64,000 nt of DNA. Source: ZC4RG30 sp046047615 (GTDB lineage: Bacteria > Pseudomonadota > Gammaproteobacteria > Steroidobacterales > Steroidobacteraceae). Shown one piece after another: positions 1 through 8,483 of the stretch (the stretch's first letter is position 1; the number at the start of each line of letters is the position of its first letter). Location of the stretch: NCBI GenBank assembly GCA_046047615.1, contig JBJOHO010000006.1, positions 1 to 64,000 of the forward strand, read 5' to 3'. The position numbers and the translations under genes were made by a program. The notes under the pieces are model-generated. The model was not told the DNA's origin. It did not search any database and saw nothing but the letters and a program-made list of their open reading frames with translations.

Positions 1-1907
1 TCCCACTTGCGCGTGGCGTCGGGGTCATCCGGGTTGCGCGCTGACCGCTCGCACATCATGAAGACGTCCGGGTCGAAGCGGCGGGTGCTGCCGATGCGGT
101 GGGGCTCGCGGGCGTCGTCGAGCGCTTCCATGGACGGCGGCAGGCATGCTGCAGAGTAGGCCACGCTGCTCTCGCAAAGCATCGACACGCCAGTGCCTGC
201 CCAGCCTGCTGCGAGCGTCTGCGGGACGACTTGCAGCGCCGGGATGCCATGCTGCTTGTCCTGTTCGGCGCGCACCGCCACGACGATCATCTGCGTGACG
301 TCGCTGACCAGTTGGTAGTGCACGGCGAATCCGGTGCGCAGTGCGTCGGGCCAGGGCGTGGCGCTGCGCAGCACCTGATCGGCGGCGAGCCGCGCCACAT
401 CGCTGGGCGTTTGCGCGTCTGTGTTTTGCGCTGCGACCCAGGGCAGTGCCTGCCGGTGGCGACACCCGTCCGTGGTGGTGAAGCTCAGTACCACCTCGCC
501 GCCGTCCGGCGGCGTGTCGAACAGGGCTGCGGCGATCAGCGTATCGCCCTCGAACAGAGAACGGCTTTCGGTGGGTACCGCGTGGCAAGGCTGGCCCGGC
601 CACTGGACTTGTACGTCAGTGGCCGCCGGCGCACGGAGACGTTCGAAGTGGCGCAGGATGCGCGCGGCCATCTGCTCGCCGGGGTTGACGAGTTCGCAGG
701 CACCGCCGGTGGCGGCGGACAGCGCGCGCAGGAAGGGCTCGGCCACCGCGGCGCCGACACCGACGCTGAACACGCGCACCTGCGTCTGGCGGAGGGTCTC
801 CACCAGTTCCTGCCAGTGGCCGATCTCGCCGTCGGTGATCAGGAAGAGGTCGCGGGCGCCGGACGCCACGGCCGTCTGCAGGGCCACATGCATCCCGGTG
901 CCGCCCAGGTCGGCCTGCATGACGCGCAGCGTGTCGCGCAGCCGTGCGAGAACCTCAGGGGTGCAGGCTTCGGTCCGCGGAAAGACCGCCTCGACATGGC
1001 TGCCGAAGCGCAGCAGCGTGGCCTTGTCAGTGGCCTTGAGTGAACCGATGACGCGCTCAAGCGCCACGCGCGCCTGATCGATGGACTCGCCGGACATGGA
1101 GCCTGAGCAGTCGACGACCAGGGCGAGGTCCAGCGGTTGCGCCTGGCGCAGTCCCGGCAGCGTGGGCAGGAAGCTGGCGACGGCAGCAGCGCCGGCGCCA
1201 TCACTGCCGGTGAGCAGCTGCGCACGGGGCACGCCGGGCGCCCGCAGCGTGAGCACGAGGTCGCGGTCCATCACCGCGCGCGGCTGGGCCAGGGACAGCA
1301 CCAGGGCGTCGCCCTCTTGTGCCTGTTGCAGGCTGTGCGTCACACACTCCAGGCGTGCGCCGGCGAGCTCGCCCTCGATGCGCAGTTGCAGGCCGAAGTG
1401 GTTCTCGACTGTCAGCGAATGCTGCAAGGCACCCGGGCCATGCAGGGAGTCGTCGTAGCGCGGTGCCACGGTGGTGGGCAGTGACAGGCGCAGGCTGTCG
1501 TCGTTCCAGCGGTAGAGCAGGACATAGCGGAAGCGGAACAGCGCCGACTCGCCGGCGGCGAGGTTGCCCACGTGCACGGTGTAGAGGCCGGGCTCCACCT
1601 GCTCGAGGCGCAAGGCGGAATCTCCTGCGTCGAGGGCCTCTTCGTAGGTCTCTTCCGCCTCGGCGCTGGGCACGACCCGGCCCCGCAAGCGCTGGCCGGC
1701 CAGCCGCACGTCGAAGTCGAGCAGCACGGCGTCGAGCGGCAGCGGGAAGGTGTAGACGCCTTCGATGGCGCCCCGGCCGCTGTTGTGCCAGGTCTGGGTG
1801 ACCGAGACCTCGGCCATCAGGCCGCGCAGGCAGGCCTCGATCTGCATGTCCTGCAGGGGCACGGCCTCGCCGGTGTCGGTGGTGAGGCAGGAGGCGGGGC
1901 GGGTCAT
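1..1907 (-). CDS. VIT and von Willebrand factor A domain protein (3' end outside window)
   Basis: The frame stays open from the ATG at 1907 to the left edge (635 codons), so the C-terminus is missing. Residues about 1-130 form a VIT (vault/inter-alpha-trypsin) domain, with motifs such as VSVTQTWHNSG and GVYTFPLPLDA. Residues about 265-440 form a VWA domain with an intact MIDAS metal site (DCSGSMS) and a later acidic ITDGE segment. VIT-VWA proteins bind ligands through a divalent metal; their bacterial roles are mostly unknown. No signal peptide is visible, so a cytoplasmic location is inferred. The ATG overlaps the stop of the upstream MerR gene (ATGA), implying translational coupling and shared control from the palindromic promoter ahead of merR. 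Confidence 0.85.
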   Translation of the reverse strand, partial: MTRPASCLTTDTGEAVPLQDMQIEACLRGLMAEVSVTQTWHNSGRGAIEGVYTFPLPLDAVLLDFDVRLAGQRLRGRVVPSAEAEETYEEALDAGDSALRLEQVEPGLYTVHVGNLAAGESALFRFRYVLLYRWNDDSLRLSLPTTVAPRYDDSLHGPGALQHSLTVENHFGLQLRIEGELAGARLECVTHSLQQAQEGDALVLSLAQPRAVMDRDLVLTLRAPGVPRAQLLTGSDGAGAAAVASFLPTLPGLRQAQPLDLALVVDCSGSMSGESIDQARVALERVIGSLKATDKATLLRFGSHVEAVFPRTEACTPEVLARLRDTLRVMQADLGGTGMHVALQTAVASGARDLFLITDGEIGHWQELVETLRQTQVRVFSVGVGAAVAEPFLRALSAATGGACELVNPGEQMAARILRHFERLRAPAATDVQVQWPGQPCHAVPTESRSLFEGDTLIAAALFDTPPDGGEVVLSFTTTDGCRHRQALPWVAAQNTDAQTPSDVARLAADQVLRSATPWPDALRTGFAVHYQLVSDVTQMIVVAVRAEQDKQHGIPALQVVPQTLAAGWAGTGVSMLCESSVAYSAACLPPSMEALDDAREPHRIGSTRRFDPDVFMMCERSARNPDDPDATRKW

Positions 1908-2329
1908 GCAGGGTCCTTCCCGCGTTGCACGCGGTCGTAGAGGTCGGTGATGCCGCGGAAGAAGGCGCGCAGCTGTTCCGGCGTGAGGCCGGCGCGGCCG
2001 GGTTCGACGGTGAGTTCGATGCCGTCGGCGACCACAAGGTGGCTCCAGACCTCGACAGTGCCGGGGCGGCGGGGCGTGGGAGGCAGGGGCTTGTCGCCGT
2101 CGGGATCTGGGTTGGCGACCAGTTCGGCGATGCGTTCAAGCGAGAGGCCGGCGAGCTGCCATTTGCGGACTTGCAGCAGCCGGTCGAGGTGGGCGGTGCC
2201 GTACCAGGCGCCGCGACCGCTGCCCTCAGGCGGAGGCACGAGCCCGATCTGGATGTAGTAGCGGACGGTACGGCGCGGCAGTTCCGCCAGCGTGGCGAGT
2301 TCGTCCAGCGAGTACGTCGCGTCTTTCAT
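1904..2329 (-). CDS. MerR family transcriptional regulator
   Basis: A 141-residue protein with an N-terminal MerR winged helix: YSLDELATLAELPRRTVRYYIQIGLV, split here as YSLDELATLAELPRRTVRYY followed by IQIGLVPPP. A coiled region (LDRLLQVRKWQLAGLSLERI) follows. MerR proteins twist promoters with overlong or unusual spacers to activate transcription. The effector domain is short (about 70 residues) and lacks Cys pairs, so metal sensing of the classical type is unlikely. I chose the ATG at 2329 rather than the in-frame ATG at 2350. The promoter -10 box lies only 7 bases upstream of 2329, so codon 2350 would be inside the promoter palindrome. It is co-transcribed with the VIT-VWA gene, which suggests that gene is its target, together with autoregulation. 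Confidence 0.88.
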   Translation of the reverse strand: MKDATYSLDELATLAELPRRTVRYYIQIGLVPPPEGSGRGAWYGTAHLDRLLQVRKWQLAGLSLERIAELVANPDPDGDKPLPPTPRRPGTVEVWSHLVVADGIELTVEPGRAGLTPEQLRAFFRGITDLYDRVQRGKDPA

Positions 2330-2336
2330 GACACTC

Positions 2337-2365
2337 AATATAGACAGCAATGCTGTCTAGATCAA
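2337..2365 (-). promoter_or_regulatory. Promoter with perfect palindrome in the spacer, upstream of merR
   Basis: Read on the minus strand there is TTGATC (2365-2360), a 17-bp spacer and TATATT (2342-2337). The spacer and flanking bases hold a perfect 19-bp inverted repeat at 2341-2359, with arms TAGACAGCA and TGCTGTCTA around one base. A dyad between -35 and -10 is the standard placement of a MerR operator. The -10 ends 7 bases before the ATG at 2329, so the predicted transcript starts at or one base before the start codon (leaderless). The boxes and palindrome are seen directly; the binding protein is inferred. Confidence 0.7.
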
Positions 2366-2406
2366 GTGTCACGAAAAGGCCGATCCTCCGTGCCTTGGGC
2401 GGGCTG

Positions 2407-3573
2407 TCAACCGGCAGGGCGCAACAACTCCAGCTTCAACGGACTGCGGAACGTTGAGGAGGGCACCCAGGCCAGCGCTTCTTCGGCGCGGCTGAACTCC
2501 GGCACGGCCTTCAGGAATTCCTCCATCACCAGGCGCGTGGCCAGGCGGGCGATCATCGAGCCGAGGCAGGCATGGACGCCGCCGCCGAAGCCGAGGTGCA
2601 TCTTCGGCTTGCGGTCGATGTCGTAGCGATCAGGGTCCGGGTACTTGCGTCCGTCGCGGTTGCCGGCGCCATAGCACAGGGCAACGAAGTCGCCGGCCTT
2701 CATGGTCTGGCCGTGCAGCTCCACATCACGCGTCAGCACGCGCCGGAAGCGCTGCGCGGTGGTGTTGTAGCGCAGGCTCTCCTCGATGGCATCCGGGATC
2801 AGCGCGGGATCGGCCACCAGGCGACGACGCGCTTCGGGGTGGTCCGCGAGGTTCAGCGCGAACATGTTGAGGAAGCCTGACAGGCTTTCAACGCCCGCCA
2901 TGATGAGCGTGGTGACGGTCAGCTGAACTTCATCGGGCGTCAGGCGGGCGCCGTCCACCTCGGCCTGCAACAACTGGCTGACCATGTCGTTGCCGGGATG
3001 GCGCGTGCGCGCATCGATGATGCGGCCGGCGTAGGCCTTCATCCACTCGTAGGCGGCGAGGTGCTCCGGGCCCTTGCGGCGCGTGACCGGATCCGACTGC
3101 ACCATGGTCACGGCCCGGTCGCGCAACTCCCGGTGGTCATGTGCCGGCAGCCCCATCAGGGCCGAGAGCAACCCCACGGTGGCGCGCGAGGAGATGTCGT
3201 TGGTGAAGTCGAAGCGCCTGGCATCGCCAATGGCCGCGATGGCTTCGCGGGCCAGCTGGCGGATGGGCTCCTCCAGGTGCGCCAGGTTCTGCCTGGCGAA
3301 CACGGCGGAGATGATGCCGCGCACGCGGTCGTGGCGCGGCGGGTCCATCGAACCGAGCGTGTTGCCGGCGCGCCCCGGGAACTCATCCATCAGGTTGCCC
3401 TGGGCCGAACTGTAGGTCTTCCAGTCCGGCAGGGCGCGCAGGATGTCTTCGTGGCGCGTCAGCACCCACATGCGGGCGTCCTCGCTCCAGAAGCAGGGGG
3501 CCTGGTCCCGCAGCTCGCGGTAGACCGGGAAGGGGTCGGCGTCGAAGGCCGGATCGTAGGGGTTGAAGCGCAT
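2407..3573 (-). CDS. Cytochrome P450 (class I bacterial type)
   Basis: A 388-residue soluble P450 monooxygenase of usual bacterial size. Visible landmarks are the K-helix ExxR (EESLR), the haem-thiolate loop FGGGVHACLG with its Cys ligand, and the I-helix segment IMAGVESLSG. The I-helix normally reads (A/G)Gx(D/E)T(T/S). Here the conserved Thr is Ser, while the acidic residue is kept. No ferredoxin or ferredoxin reductase gene is adjacent, so redox partners must come from elsewhere. The start at 3573 gives the typical N-terminus MRFNPYDPAF; the frame upstream is open but has no P450 similarity. The gene is transcribed divergently from an AraC regulator 72 bp away, which suggests substrate-induced expression. 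The substrate is unknown. Confidence 0.93.
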   Translation of the reverse strand: MRFNPYDPAFDADPFPVYRELRDQAPCFWSEDARMWVLTRHEDILRALPDWKTYSSAQGNLMDEFPGRAGNTLGSMDPPRHDRVRGIISAVFARQNLAHLEEPIRQLAREAIAAIGDARRFDFTNDISSRATVGLLSALMGLPAHDHRELRDRAVTMVQSDPVTRRKGPEHLAAYEWMKAYAGRIIDARTRHPGNDMVSQLLQAEVDGARLTPDEVQLTVTTLIMAGVESLSGFLNMFALNLADHPEARRRLVADPALIPDAIEESLRYNTTAQRFRRVLTRDVELHGQTMKAGDFVALCYGAGNRDGRKYPDPDRYDIDRKPKMHLGFGGGVHACLGSMIARLATRLVMEEFLKAVPEFSRAEEALAWVPSSTFRSPLKLELLRPAG

Positions 3574-3595
3574 GGGGACAGCATCGCGCCGGTTG

Positions 3596-3607
3596 CACCG
3601 TGCGGTG
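3596..3607. promoter_or_regulatory. Short palindrome between P450 and AraC genes (candidate operator)
   Basis: CACCG-TG-CGGTG is a perfect 12-bp inverted repeat in the 72-bp divergent intergenic region. It sits next to the motif CGGTTGCACC (3590-3599), which recurs with one mismatch at 4561-4570 upstream of the TonB receptor. The binding role is inferred from position only. Confidence 0.3.
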
Positions 3608-3645
3608 AATGGATGCACAGGTCCTGCGAGTGGTACTTTCCGGAC

Positions 3646-4554
3646 ATGCCGCGCAAGACCGCCAAAGCCGGGGCGCCGATCCCCCACTTCGCACTTTTCG
3701 GTGAGCTGGCGCCGGCCACCGGGCTGCCGCTGCTGCACATCGAGCCGATCCGCGCCCGCAGCCGGCGCTATGGCTGGGAGATCAGCGAGCACACGCACGA
3801 CCACCTGCTGCAGCTGGTGCTGGTGCGGCGCGGCGGCGTCAGCATCCATGTGGACGGGCAGGCGCAGCAGCGCCGCGGGCCGGTCATCTCGGCCGTGCCA
3901 CCCGGCGTGGTGCATGCCTACCGCTTCGAGCCGACGGTGGAAGGTGACGTGGTGAGCCTGTCGGATGAGGCCTGGGCCGAAGCCGGCGCGGCGGAACTGC
4001 AGGCCTTGGTTGAGCCGCTGCTGGCGGGCGCGCAAGTCCTGGTGCCGGATGCGCGCAGCCTGCAGGGACTGGCGCCGTTGCTGGTGGCGATGCGCCAGGA
4101 GACACAGCGCGCTGCGCCGGGGCAAGCCTCGATGTTGCGCTGGTTGTCGCGCTGCCTGCTGTTGCAGGTCTACCGTTTGCGGGCGGCCGGGCGGGCTGCC
4201 GACGCGCCCGTGGGCGCGGCGACCGGGCGCATGCTGCGCTTGCGGCGGCTCATCGACCTGCATTTCCGGGAGCAGCGCGACATCGCCTTTTATGCGCGGC
4301 AGCTGGGCATGACGGAGCGTTCGCTGCGGCGGCTCACGCAGGCGCAGGCGGCCTGCACGCCCGGCCGCCTGGTCGACGAGCGCATCGCGCGCGAGGCGCG
4401 GCAACGGCTCGCCTATACGCACGCCAGCGTGGCGCAGATCGCCTATGCGCTGGGCTTCGAGGACCCTGCGTATTTTTCGCGCTTCCTGCGGCGGATGACC
4501 GGGGACACGCCACAGTCGCTGCGGCGCGGAGACCCCGCGCCGGCCGACACCTGA
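3646..4554 (+). CDS. AraC family transcriptional regulator
   Basis: A 302-residue regulator. The N-terminal half is a cupin-like sensing domain (EISEHTHDHLLQLVLVRRGG, then VPPGVVHAY). The C-terminal 100 residues carry the two helix-turn-helix units of AraC proteins (DIAFYARQLGMTERSLRRL and VAQIAYALGFEDPAYFSRFL). It is divergent from the P450 and 111 bp upstream of the TonB receptor on the same strand, so either could be its target. I chose the ATG at 3646; an in-frame ATG at 3613 would add 11 residues but lies in the candidate operator region. The ligand is unknown; the cupin-type N-domain suggests a small aromatic or organic effector (family inference). Confidence 0.9.
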   Translation: MPRKTAKAGAPIPHFALFGELAPATGLPLLHIEPIRARSRRYGWEISEHTHDHLLQLVLVRRGGVSIHVDGQAQQRRGPVISAVPPGVVHAYRFEPTVEGDVVSLSDEAWAEAGAAELQALVEPLLAGAQVLVPDARSLQGLAPLLVAMRQETQRAAPGQASMLRWLSRCLLLQVYRLRAAGRAADAPVGAATGRMLRLRRLIDLHFREQRDIAFYARQLGMTERSLRRLTQAQAACTPGRLVDERIAREARQRLAYTHASVAQIAYALGFEDPAYFSRFLRRMTGDTPQSLRRGDPAPADT

Positions 4555-4556
4555 CT

Positions 4557-4567
4557 GCAACGGTTGC
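4557..4567. promoter_or_regulatory. Palindrome upstream of the TonB receptor gene
   Basis: GCAAC-G-GTTGC is an exact inverted repeat immediately after the araC-type gene. It overlaps the sequence CGGTTGCGCC (4561-4570), which matches 9 of 10 bases of the motif in the P450/AraC intergenic region. It is a candidate site for the same regulator; evidence is sequence similarity and location only. Confidence 0.25.
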
Positions 4568-4665
4568 GCCACGGACCCGTCATTGAGCGGGCATCGGCGC
4601 GTCATGCGCTGCCCCTAGCGTGTCGGCACCCGTGACAACCGGGTCCAATGCCAGGAGCAGGAAGC

Positions 4666-7137
4666 ATGAACCGCCGGATACGCCTTGTCGTCAGCTTCAT
4701 CATTTCCGCAGCACCGCTCTTGGGGCAGGCGCAGCAGGCACCCAGTGATGCGGCTGACCTGGAGTACGTGACCGTCACCGGCACACGCGCCGCGCCGCGC
4801 AGCGCCGTCGAAAGCCTGGTGCCCGTCGATGTGATTTCCGCCGACATGGTCAAGGAAACGGCGTCGGCGGAATTGGTGGAGACGCTGGCAAGCTTGGTGC
4901 CGTCGTTCAATGTGCAGACACTGCCGGCCTTGGACGCCACGATCTTCGTGCGGCCCGCACGGCTGCGCAACCTGTCGCCGGACCATACGCTGGTGCTGGT
5001 GAATGGCAAGCGCATGCACCGCTCGGCGATGATGGCGAACCCCAGCTACGGCATCTCGTTCCAGGCGCCGGACCTGTCGCAGATCCCGAACTCGGCGCTC
5101 AAGTCGATCGACGTGCTGCGCGAAGGCGCAGCAGCCCAATACGGTTCCGATGCGATAGCGGGCGTCATCAACCTGAATCTCGACGACAGCGAGGGCCTGC
5201 GTGGCTTCGCTCTGTATGGCCAGCAGTACGAAGGCGACGGCGAGGGTCCGCGCTTCGGTGTCCACGGCGGCCTGCGCAACGACGCGGGCTTCGTGGCGGC
5301 CACGGTGGAGTATTCGGACACCAGCTTCACGTCGCGCTCGCGCCAGTCCTCCAACGCCGCGGCGTCCCAGGCAGCCTATCCCGACCGCGTATTCCCTGAT
5401 CCGGACGTGCGCTGGGGCAAGCCGGACCGCGAGGCTCTGCGCTTCGCCTTCACCTCGGGCTTGGAGGTCGACAGCACTTCCTTCTACGCCTTCGGCACCT
5501 GGGGTGAGGGCGAGGGACGCGGCGACTTCAACTACCGCGGGCCTGTCGGCGCCTATGCCAGCGTGTTCCGTACCAGCACCGCCTTCCCGGGCTGGAACCT
5601 GCTGTCGCTCTACCCGACCGGATTCACGCCGGTATTCGGCAGCCGCGACTTCGACAGCAGCATCGTGATGGGTGGCAAGACCGTGTTCGGCAACGGACTG
5701 ACGCTGGATCTCAGCGCCGGTTATGGCCGCAACCGCATCGACTACTTCATGGAGGATTCGATCAACGCGTCGCTTGGGCCTGACAGCCCGACGTCCTTCG
5801 AGGACGGTGGTGTCCGGCAGGTCGAGGTGAACCTGAACGCCGATGCGAGCTTGCCGCTGGAGTTCAAGTCGATGGCCGAGCCTGTCGTGCTGGCCTTCGG
5901 TGCGGAGCGTCGCGAGGAGAAGTTCTCGATCCTCCCGGGTGATCCTGCCTCCTACGCCTTCGGACCTGGGGCGCGCGGCACGCCCGCATTGCCCTGCTGT
6001 TCCAACGGCTTCCCGGGCTATTCGCCGGTCGTCGCGGGCACTTGGTCCCAGGTCAGCAAGGCCGCGTATCTGGATGTCACGCTGCCGGTCACGCCCTCAT
6101 GGGAGCTTGCGGCCGCCGCGCGCTATGAGGACTTCGACACCTTCGGTGATTCGCTGACCTGGAAGCTCTCGACGCGCTACCAGCTGCCCGGCGGTCTCGC
6201 GCTGCGTGGCACGGCCTCAACGGGGTTCCGCGCGCCGACGCCGGCGCAGACCTACAGCGAGGGGCTTTCGCAGTTCCTCCCCAACGCTGCGGCCTCCATC
6301 ACCACCGCGGGGCGCTTCAGCCCCGTGGGGCCGGTTGCGCAAGTGCTCAACAAGCGTGACGGTGTGGCCATCCTGCCGCTCGAGCCTGAAGAGTCGCGCA
6401 GCCTGTCGCTCGGCCTGGTGTGGGACAGCGACTTCGGCCTGCAGGCGACGTTCGACCTGTTCAACGTGGAGATCGACAACCGCCTCAACACGAGCACCAC
6501 CTATGTGCTGACTGCGGCGGAGAACGCGGAACTGGCGGCGCTGCAGATCCCGAACCTGCAGGATATCGCGCAGGCCAACTTCCTGCAGAACGATTACGAC
6601 ACCCGCACCCGCGGTGCCGAGCTGGTGGCAAGCTATGCCCGTCCCGTCGGTGCCGGCACGCTCAACGCCAGCCTCGCCTTCAGTCACATCGACACGACGA
6701 TCACGGGCGGCAGCCGCGCCCTGAACCCGTACTCGAAACAGATGACGGAGGACTCGCTGCCGAAGTCGCGCGCCACGGCACAGCTGGCCTACCGTTGGTC
6801 GGATTTCACCATCACTGCCCGTGGCCGCTACTACGGATCGTGGTCCGATTGGACGGATGCCTTTCCGACGACGGCGCAGAACACGAACCCGGCCCTGTCC
6901 ACTTATCGGGCCACCTACGCCCCGCAGGTGTTCAGCGCCATGACCTTCATCGACCTGATCGTGGGCTATGAGGTCAATGACCGGCTGAGCCTGCGCGTGG
7001 GCGCGGAGAACCTGTTCGACAGCTATCCCGACAAGGCGCAGTGGCAGACGTTCCGCGGCCTGATCTACTCGCGCAATTCGCCCTACAGCACCGACGGCGG
7101 CTACGTCTTCGGCCGCATCGACTGGCGCCTGCGTTGA
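4666..7137 (+). CDS. TonB-dependent outer membrane receptor
   Basis: An 823-residue outer-membrane active-transport protein. It has a signal peptide (NRRIRLVVSFIISAAPLLGQAQ) and a TonB-box-like segment followed by VTVTGTR. The plug domain covers roughly residues 50-170 (VPVDVISADMV, TLVLVNGKRMHRSA, IDVLREGAAAQYGSDAIAG). A long beta-barrel ends with a final strand GRIDWRLR. The barrel ends in Arg rather than the usual aromatic residue. A strong ribosome site (AGGAG at 4652-4656) supports the ATG at 4666 over one at 4648. The next gene, a Tat-exported PLP enzyme, starts 13-16 bases after the stop, so uptake and periplasmic processing of one ligand is plausible. No siderophore-synthesis genes are in the window, so the ligand is unknown. 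Confidence 0.93.
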   Translation: MNRRIRLVVSFIISAAPLLGQAQQAPSDAADLEYVTVTGTRAAPRSAVESLVPVDVISADMVKETASAELVETLASLVPSFNVQTLPALDATIFVRPARLRNLSPDHTLVLVNGKRMHRSAMMANPSYGISFQAPDLSQIPNSALKSIDVLREGAAAQYGSDAIAGVINLNLDDSEGLRGFALYGQQYEGDGEGPRFGVHGGLRNDAGFVAATVEYSDTSFTSRSRQSSNAAASQAAYPDRVFPDPDVRWGKPDREALRFAFTSGLEVDSTSFYAFGTWGEGEGRGDFNYRGPVGAYASVFRTSTAFPGWNLLSLYPTGFTPVFGSRDFDSSIVMGGKTVFGNGLTLDLSAGYGRNRIDYFMEDSINASLGPDSPTSFEDGGVRQVEVNLNADASLPLEFKSMAEPVVLAFGAERREEKFSILPGDPASYAFGPGARGTPALPCCSNGFPGYSPVVAGTWSQVSKAAYLDVTLPVTPSWELAAAARYEDFDTFGDSLTWKLSTRYQLPGGLALRGTASTGFRAPTPAQTYSEGLSQFLPNAAASITTAGRFSPVGPVAQVLNKRDGVAILPLEPEESRSLSLGLVWDSDFGLQATFDLFNVEIDNRLNTSTTYVLTAAENAELAALQIPNLQDIAQANFLQNDYDTRTRGAELVASYARPVGAGTLNASLAFSHIDTTITGGSRALNPYSKQMTEDSLPKSRATAQLAYRWSDFTITARGRYYGSWSDWTDAFPTTAQNTNPALSTYRATYAPQVFSAMTFIDLIVGYEVNDRLSLRVGAENLFDSYPDKAQWQTFRGLIYSRNSPYSTDGGYVFGRIDWRLR

Positions 7138-7153
7138 GGCTGCTGGGTCCGTG

Positions 7154-8455
7154 ATGGCCGAACCCACCCGTCGGGCGTTGCTTGCAGGGCTGCTGGGCGG
7201 GTGGGGTACCGCAGCTGCGGTGGCACGCGCCGCCCCTGCGGTGGCGCCGGGCGACGCCGTTGCCCTGCGTGGCGATGCTGCCGCTGCGGATGACGAGGCC
7301 TACTGGCGCGCGGTGGACCGCGACCACTACGATGCCGCGCGCCCGGCCATCGCCTTGGAGAACGGCAACTTCGGGATGATGCCGCGGCGTGTGGCGCAGG
7401 CTCATGCCGCCTTCGTCCAGCGTGTCAACGCCGAGGGCGCGTGGTACGCGCGGCGTGCGGCAGGCGCCGATCTGCTGCGTGTGCGGAGCAAGGTGGCTTC
7501 TGCGCTGGGGGTCGACAGCCGCGAGATCGTGCTGACGCGCGGCGCAACCGAGTCGCTGCTGGCCCTGGTCCAAAGCTATCCCCGCCTGCGGCCCGGTCAC
7601 ACCCTCCTGTACGCAGACCATGATTACGACAGCATCCAGGCGGCAATGCGCTGGCTGGCCCGTCGCGATGGTGTCCGGGCAGTCCAGCTGGCGTTGCCGG
7701 AGCCGGCGACCTACCAAGGGCTGATAGACGCCTATGCACAGGCGCTTGAATCCAACCCTTCCACGCGACTGATGCTGCTGACGCACGTCGGCCATCGCAG
7801 CGGACTCGTGCTCCCGGTGGCTGAAATCATCGCCATGGCGCGGCAACGCGGTGTGGATGTCATCGTCGATGCCGCGCACGCCTGGGGGCAGGTGCCGCTG
7901 GATTTGCGGGGCATGGGCATCGACTTCGCCGGCCTGACCTGCCACAAGTGGATTGGCGCACCCTTGGGTGTCGGCCTGATCTACGTGCGGCGCGACCGGC
8001 TGCCGGATCTCGCGCCTTGTGCTGGCAGCGAAGAGGCCGCAGAGCGCGCGGTGGATAATCTGGTGCACACCGGGACGCGCGACCTTGCTGCAGTGCTGGC
8101 GCTGGAGCCGGCGCTCGACTTTGTCGAGGCCCTGGGGCCGCAAGCACGGTTGCGTCGACTCCAGGCCTTGCGCGACCATTGGGTGGAGCCGCTGCGGGGC
8201 CTGTCGGGTATCGAGTTGCTGACGCCGGCGGATCCGCGCCTGCACGGAGGCATGACCTCGTTCCGGCTGGCGGGCCGGACGACGGCGGCCGAGAACAGCC
8301 AGCTGGCGCGCCAACTGCTGGAGGAGCACCGCATCTTCACGGTGCATCGCACTGGTCTTGCGCGCGGCGCCTGCGTGCGCGTGACGCCGGCGGTGTTCAC
8401 GCAGCGCGAGGAAGTGGAGCTCCTGCGACGCGTGCTGGCCGGCTGGGCCGCCTGA
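7154..8455 (+). CDS. Tat-exported class V aminotransferase-fold PLP enzyme, PvdN / isopenicillin N epimerase-like
   Basis: A 433-residue PLP-dependent enzyme. The N-terminus carries a twin-arginine signal (PTRRALLAGLLGG, hydrophobic run, then AARAAPA-type cleavage region). The fold signatures are LTRGATESL, the PLP-ring Asp in VDAAHAWGQ, and the Schiff-base Lys in TCHKWIGAPLG. Cytoplasmic class V enzymes lack Tat signals. The known exported relative is PvdN, which matures the pyoverdine side chain in the pseudomonad periplasm. The gene directly follows a TonB receptor with a gap of about 16 bases, so a role in processing an imported or exported ligand is inferred. An alternative GTG start at 7151 adds one residue. 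The exact reaction cannot be read from the sequence. Confidence 0.85.
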   Translation: MAEPTRRALLAGLLGGWGTAAAVARAAPAVAPGDAVALRGDAAAADDEAYWRAVDRDHYDAARPAIALENGNFGMMPRRVAQAHAAFVQRVNAEGAWYARRAAGADLLRVRSKVASALGVDSREIVLTRGATESLLALVQSYPRLRPGHTLLYADHDYDSIQAAMRWLARRDGVRAVQLALPEPATYQGLIDAYAQALESNPSTRLMLLTHVGHRSGLVLPVAEIIAMARQRGVDVIVDAAHAWGQVPLDLRGMGIDFAGLTCHKWIGAPLGVGLIYVRRDRLPDLAPCAGSEEAAERAVDNLVHTGTRDLAAVLALEPALDFVEALGPQARLRRLQALRDHWVEPLRGLSGIELLTPADPRLHGGMTSFRLAGRTTAAENSQLARQLLEEHRIFTVHRTGLARGACVRVTPAVFTQREEVELLRRVLAGWAA

Positions 8456-8459
8456 ACCC

Positions 8460-8483
8460 CGCGCTGCGGCTTACAGCAGCGCG
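8460..8483. terminator. Hairpin between convergent genes (possible bidirectional terminator)
   Basis: An 8-bp perfect stem (CGCGCTGC / GCAGCGCG) with an 8-base loop lies just after the PLP-enzyme stop and overlaps the last codons of the convergent DUF3237 gene. No T-tract follows on either strand, so intrinsic termination is uncertain. Confidence 0.3.

Noticed and set aside
2407..4605. A 732-codon version of the first P450 starting at 4605
   Set aside because: The extra N-terminal 344 codons lie antisense to the AraC gene and carry no P450 features; the start at 3573 fits the family.
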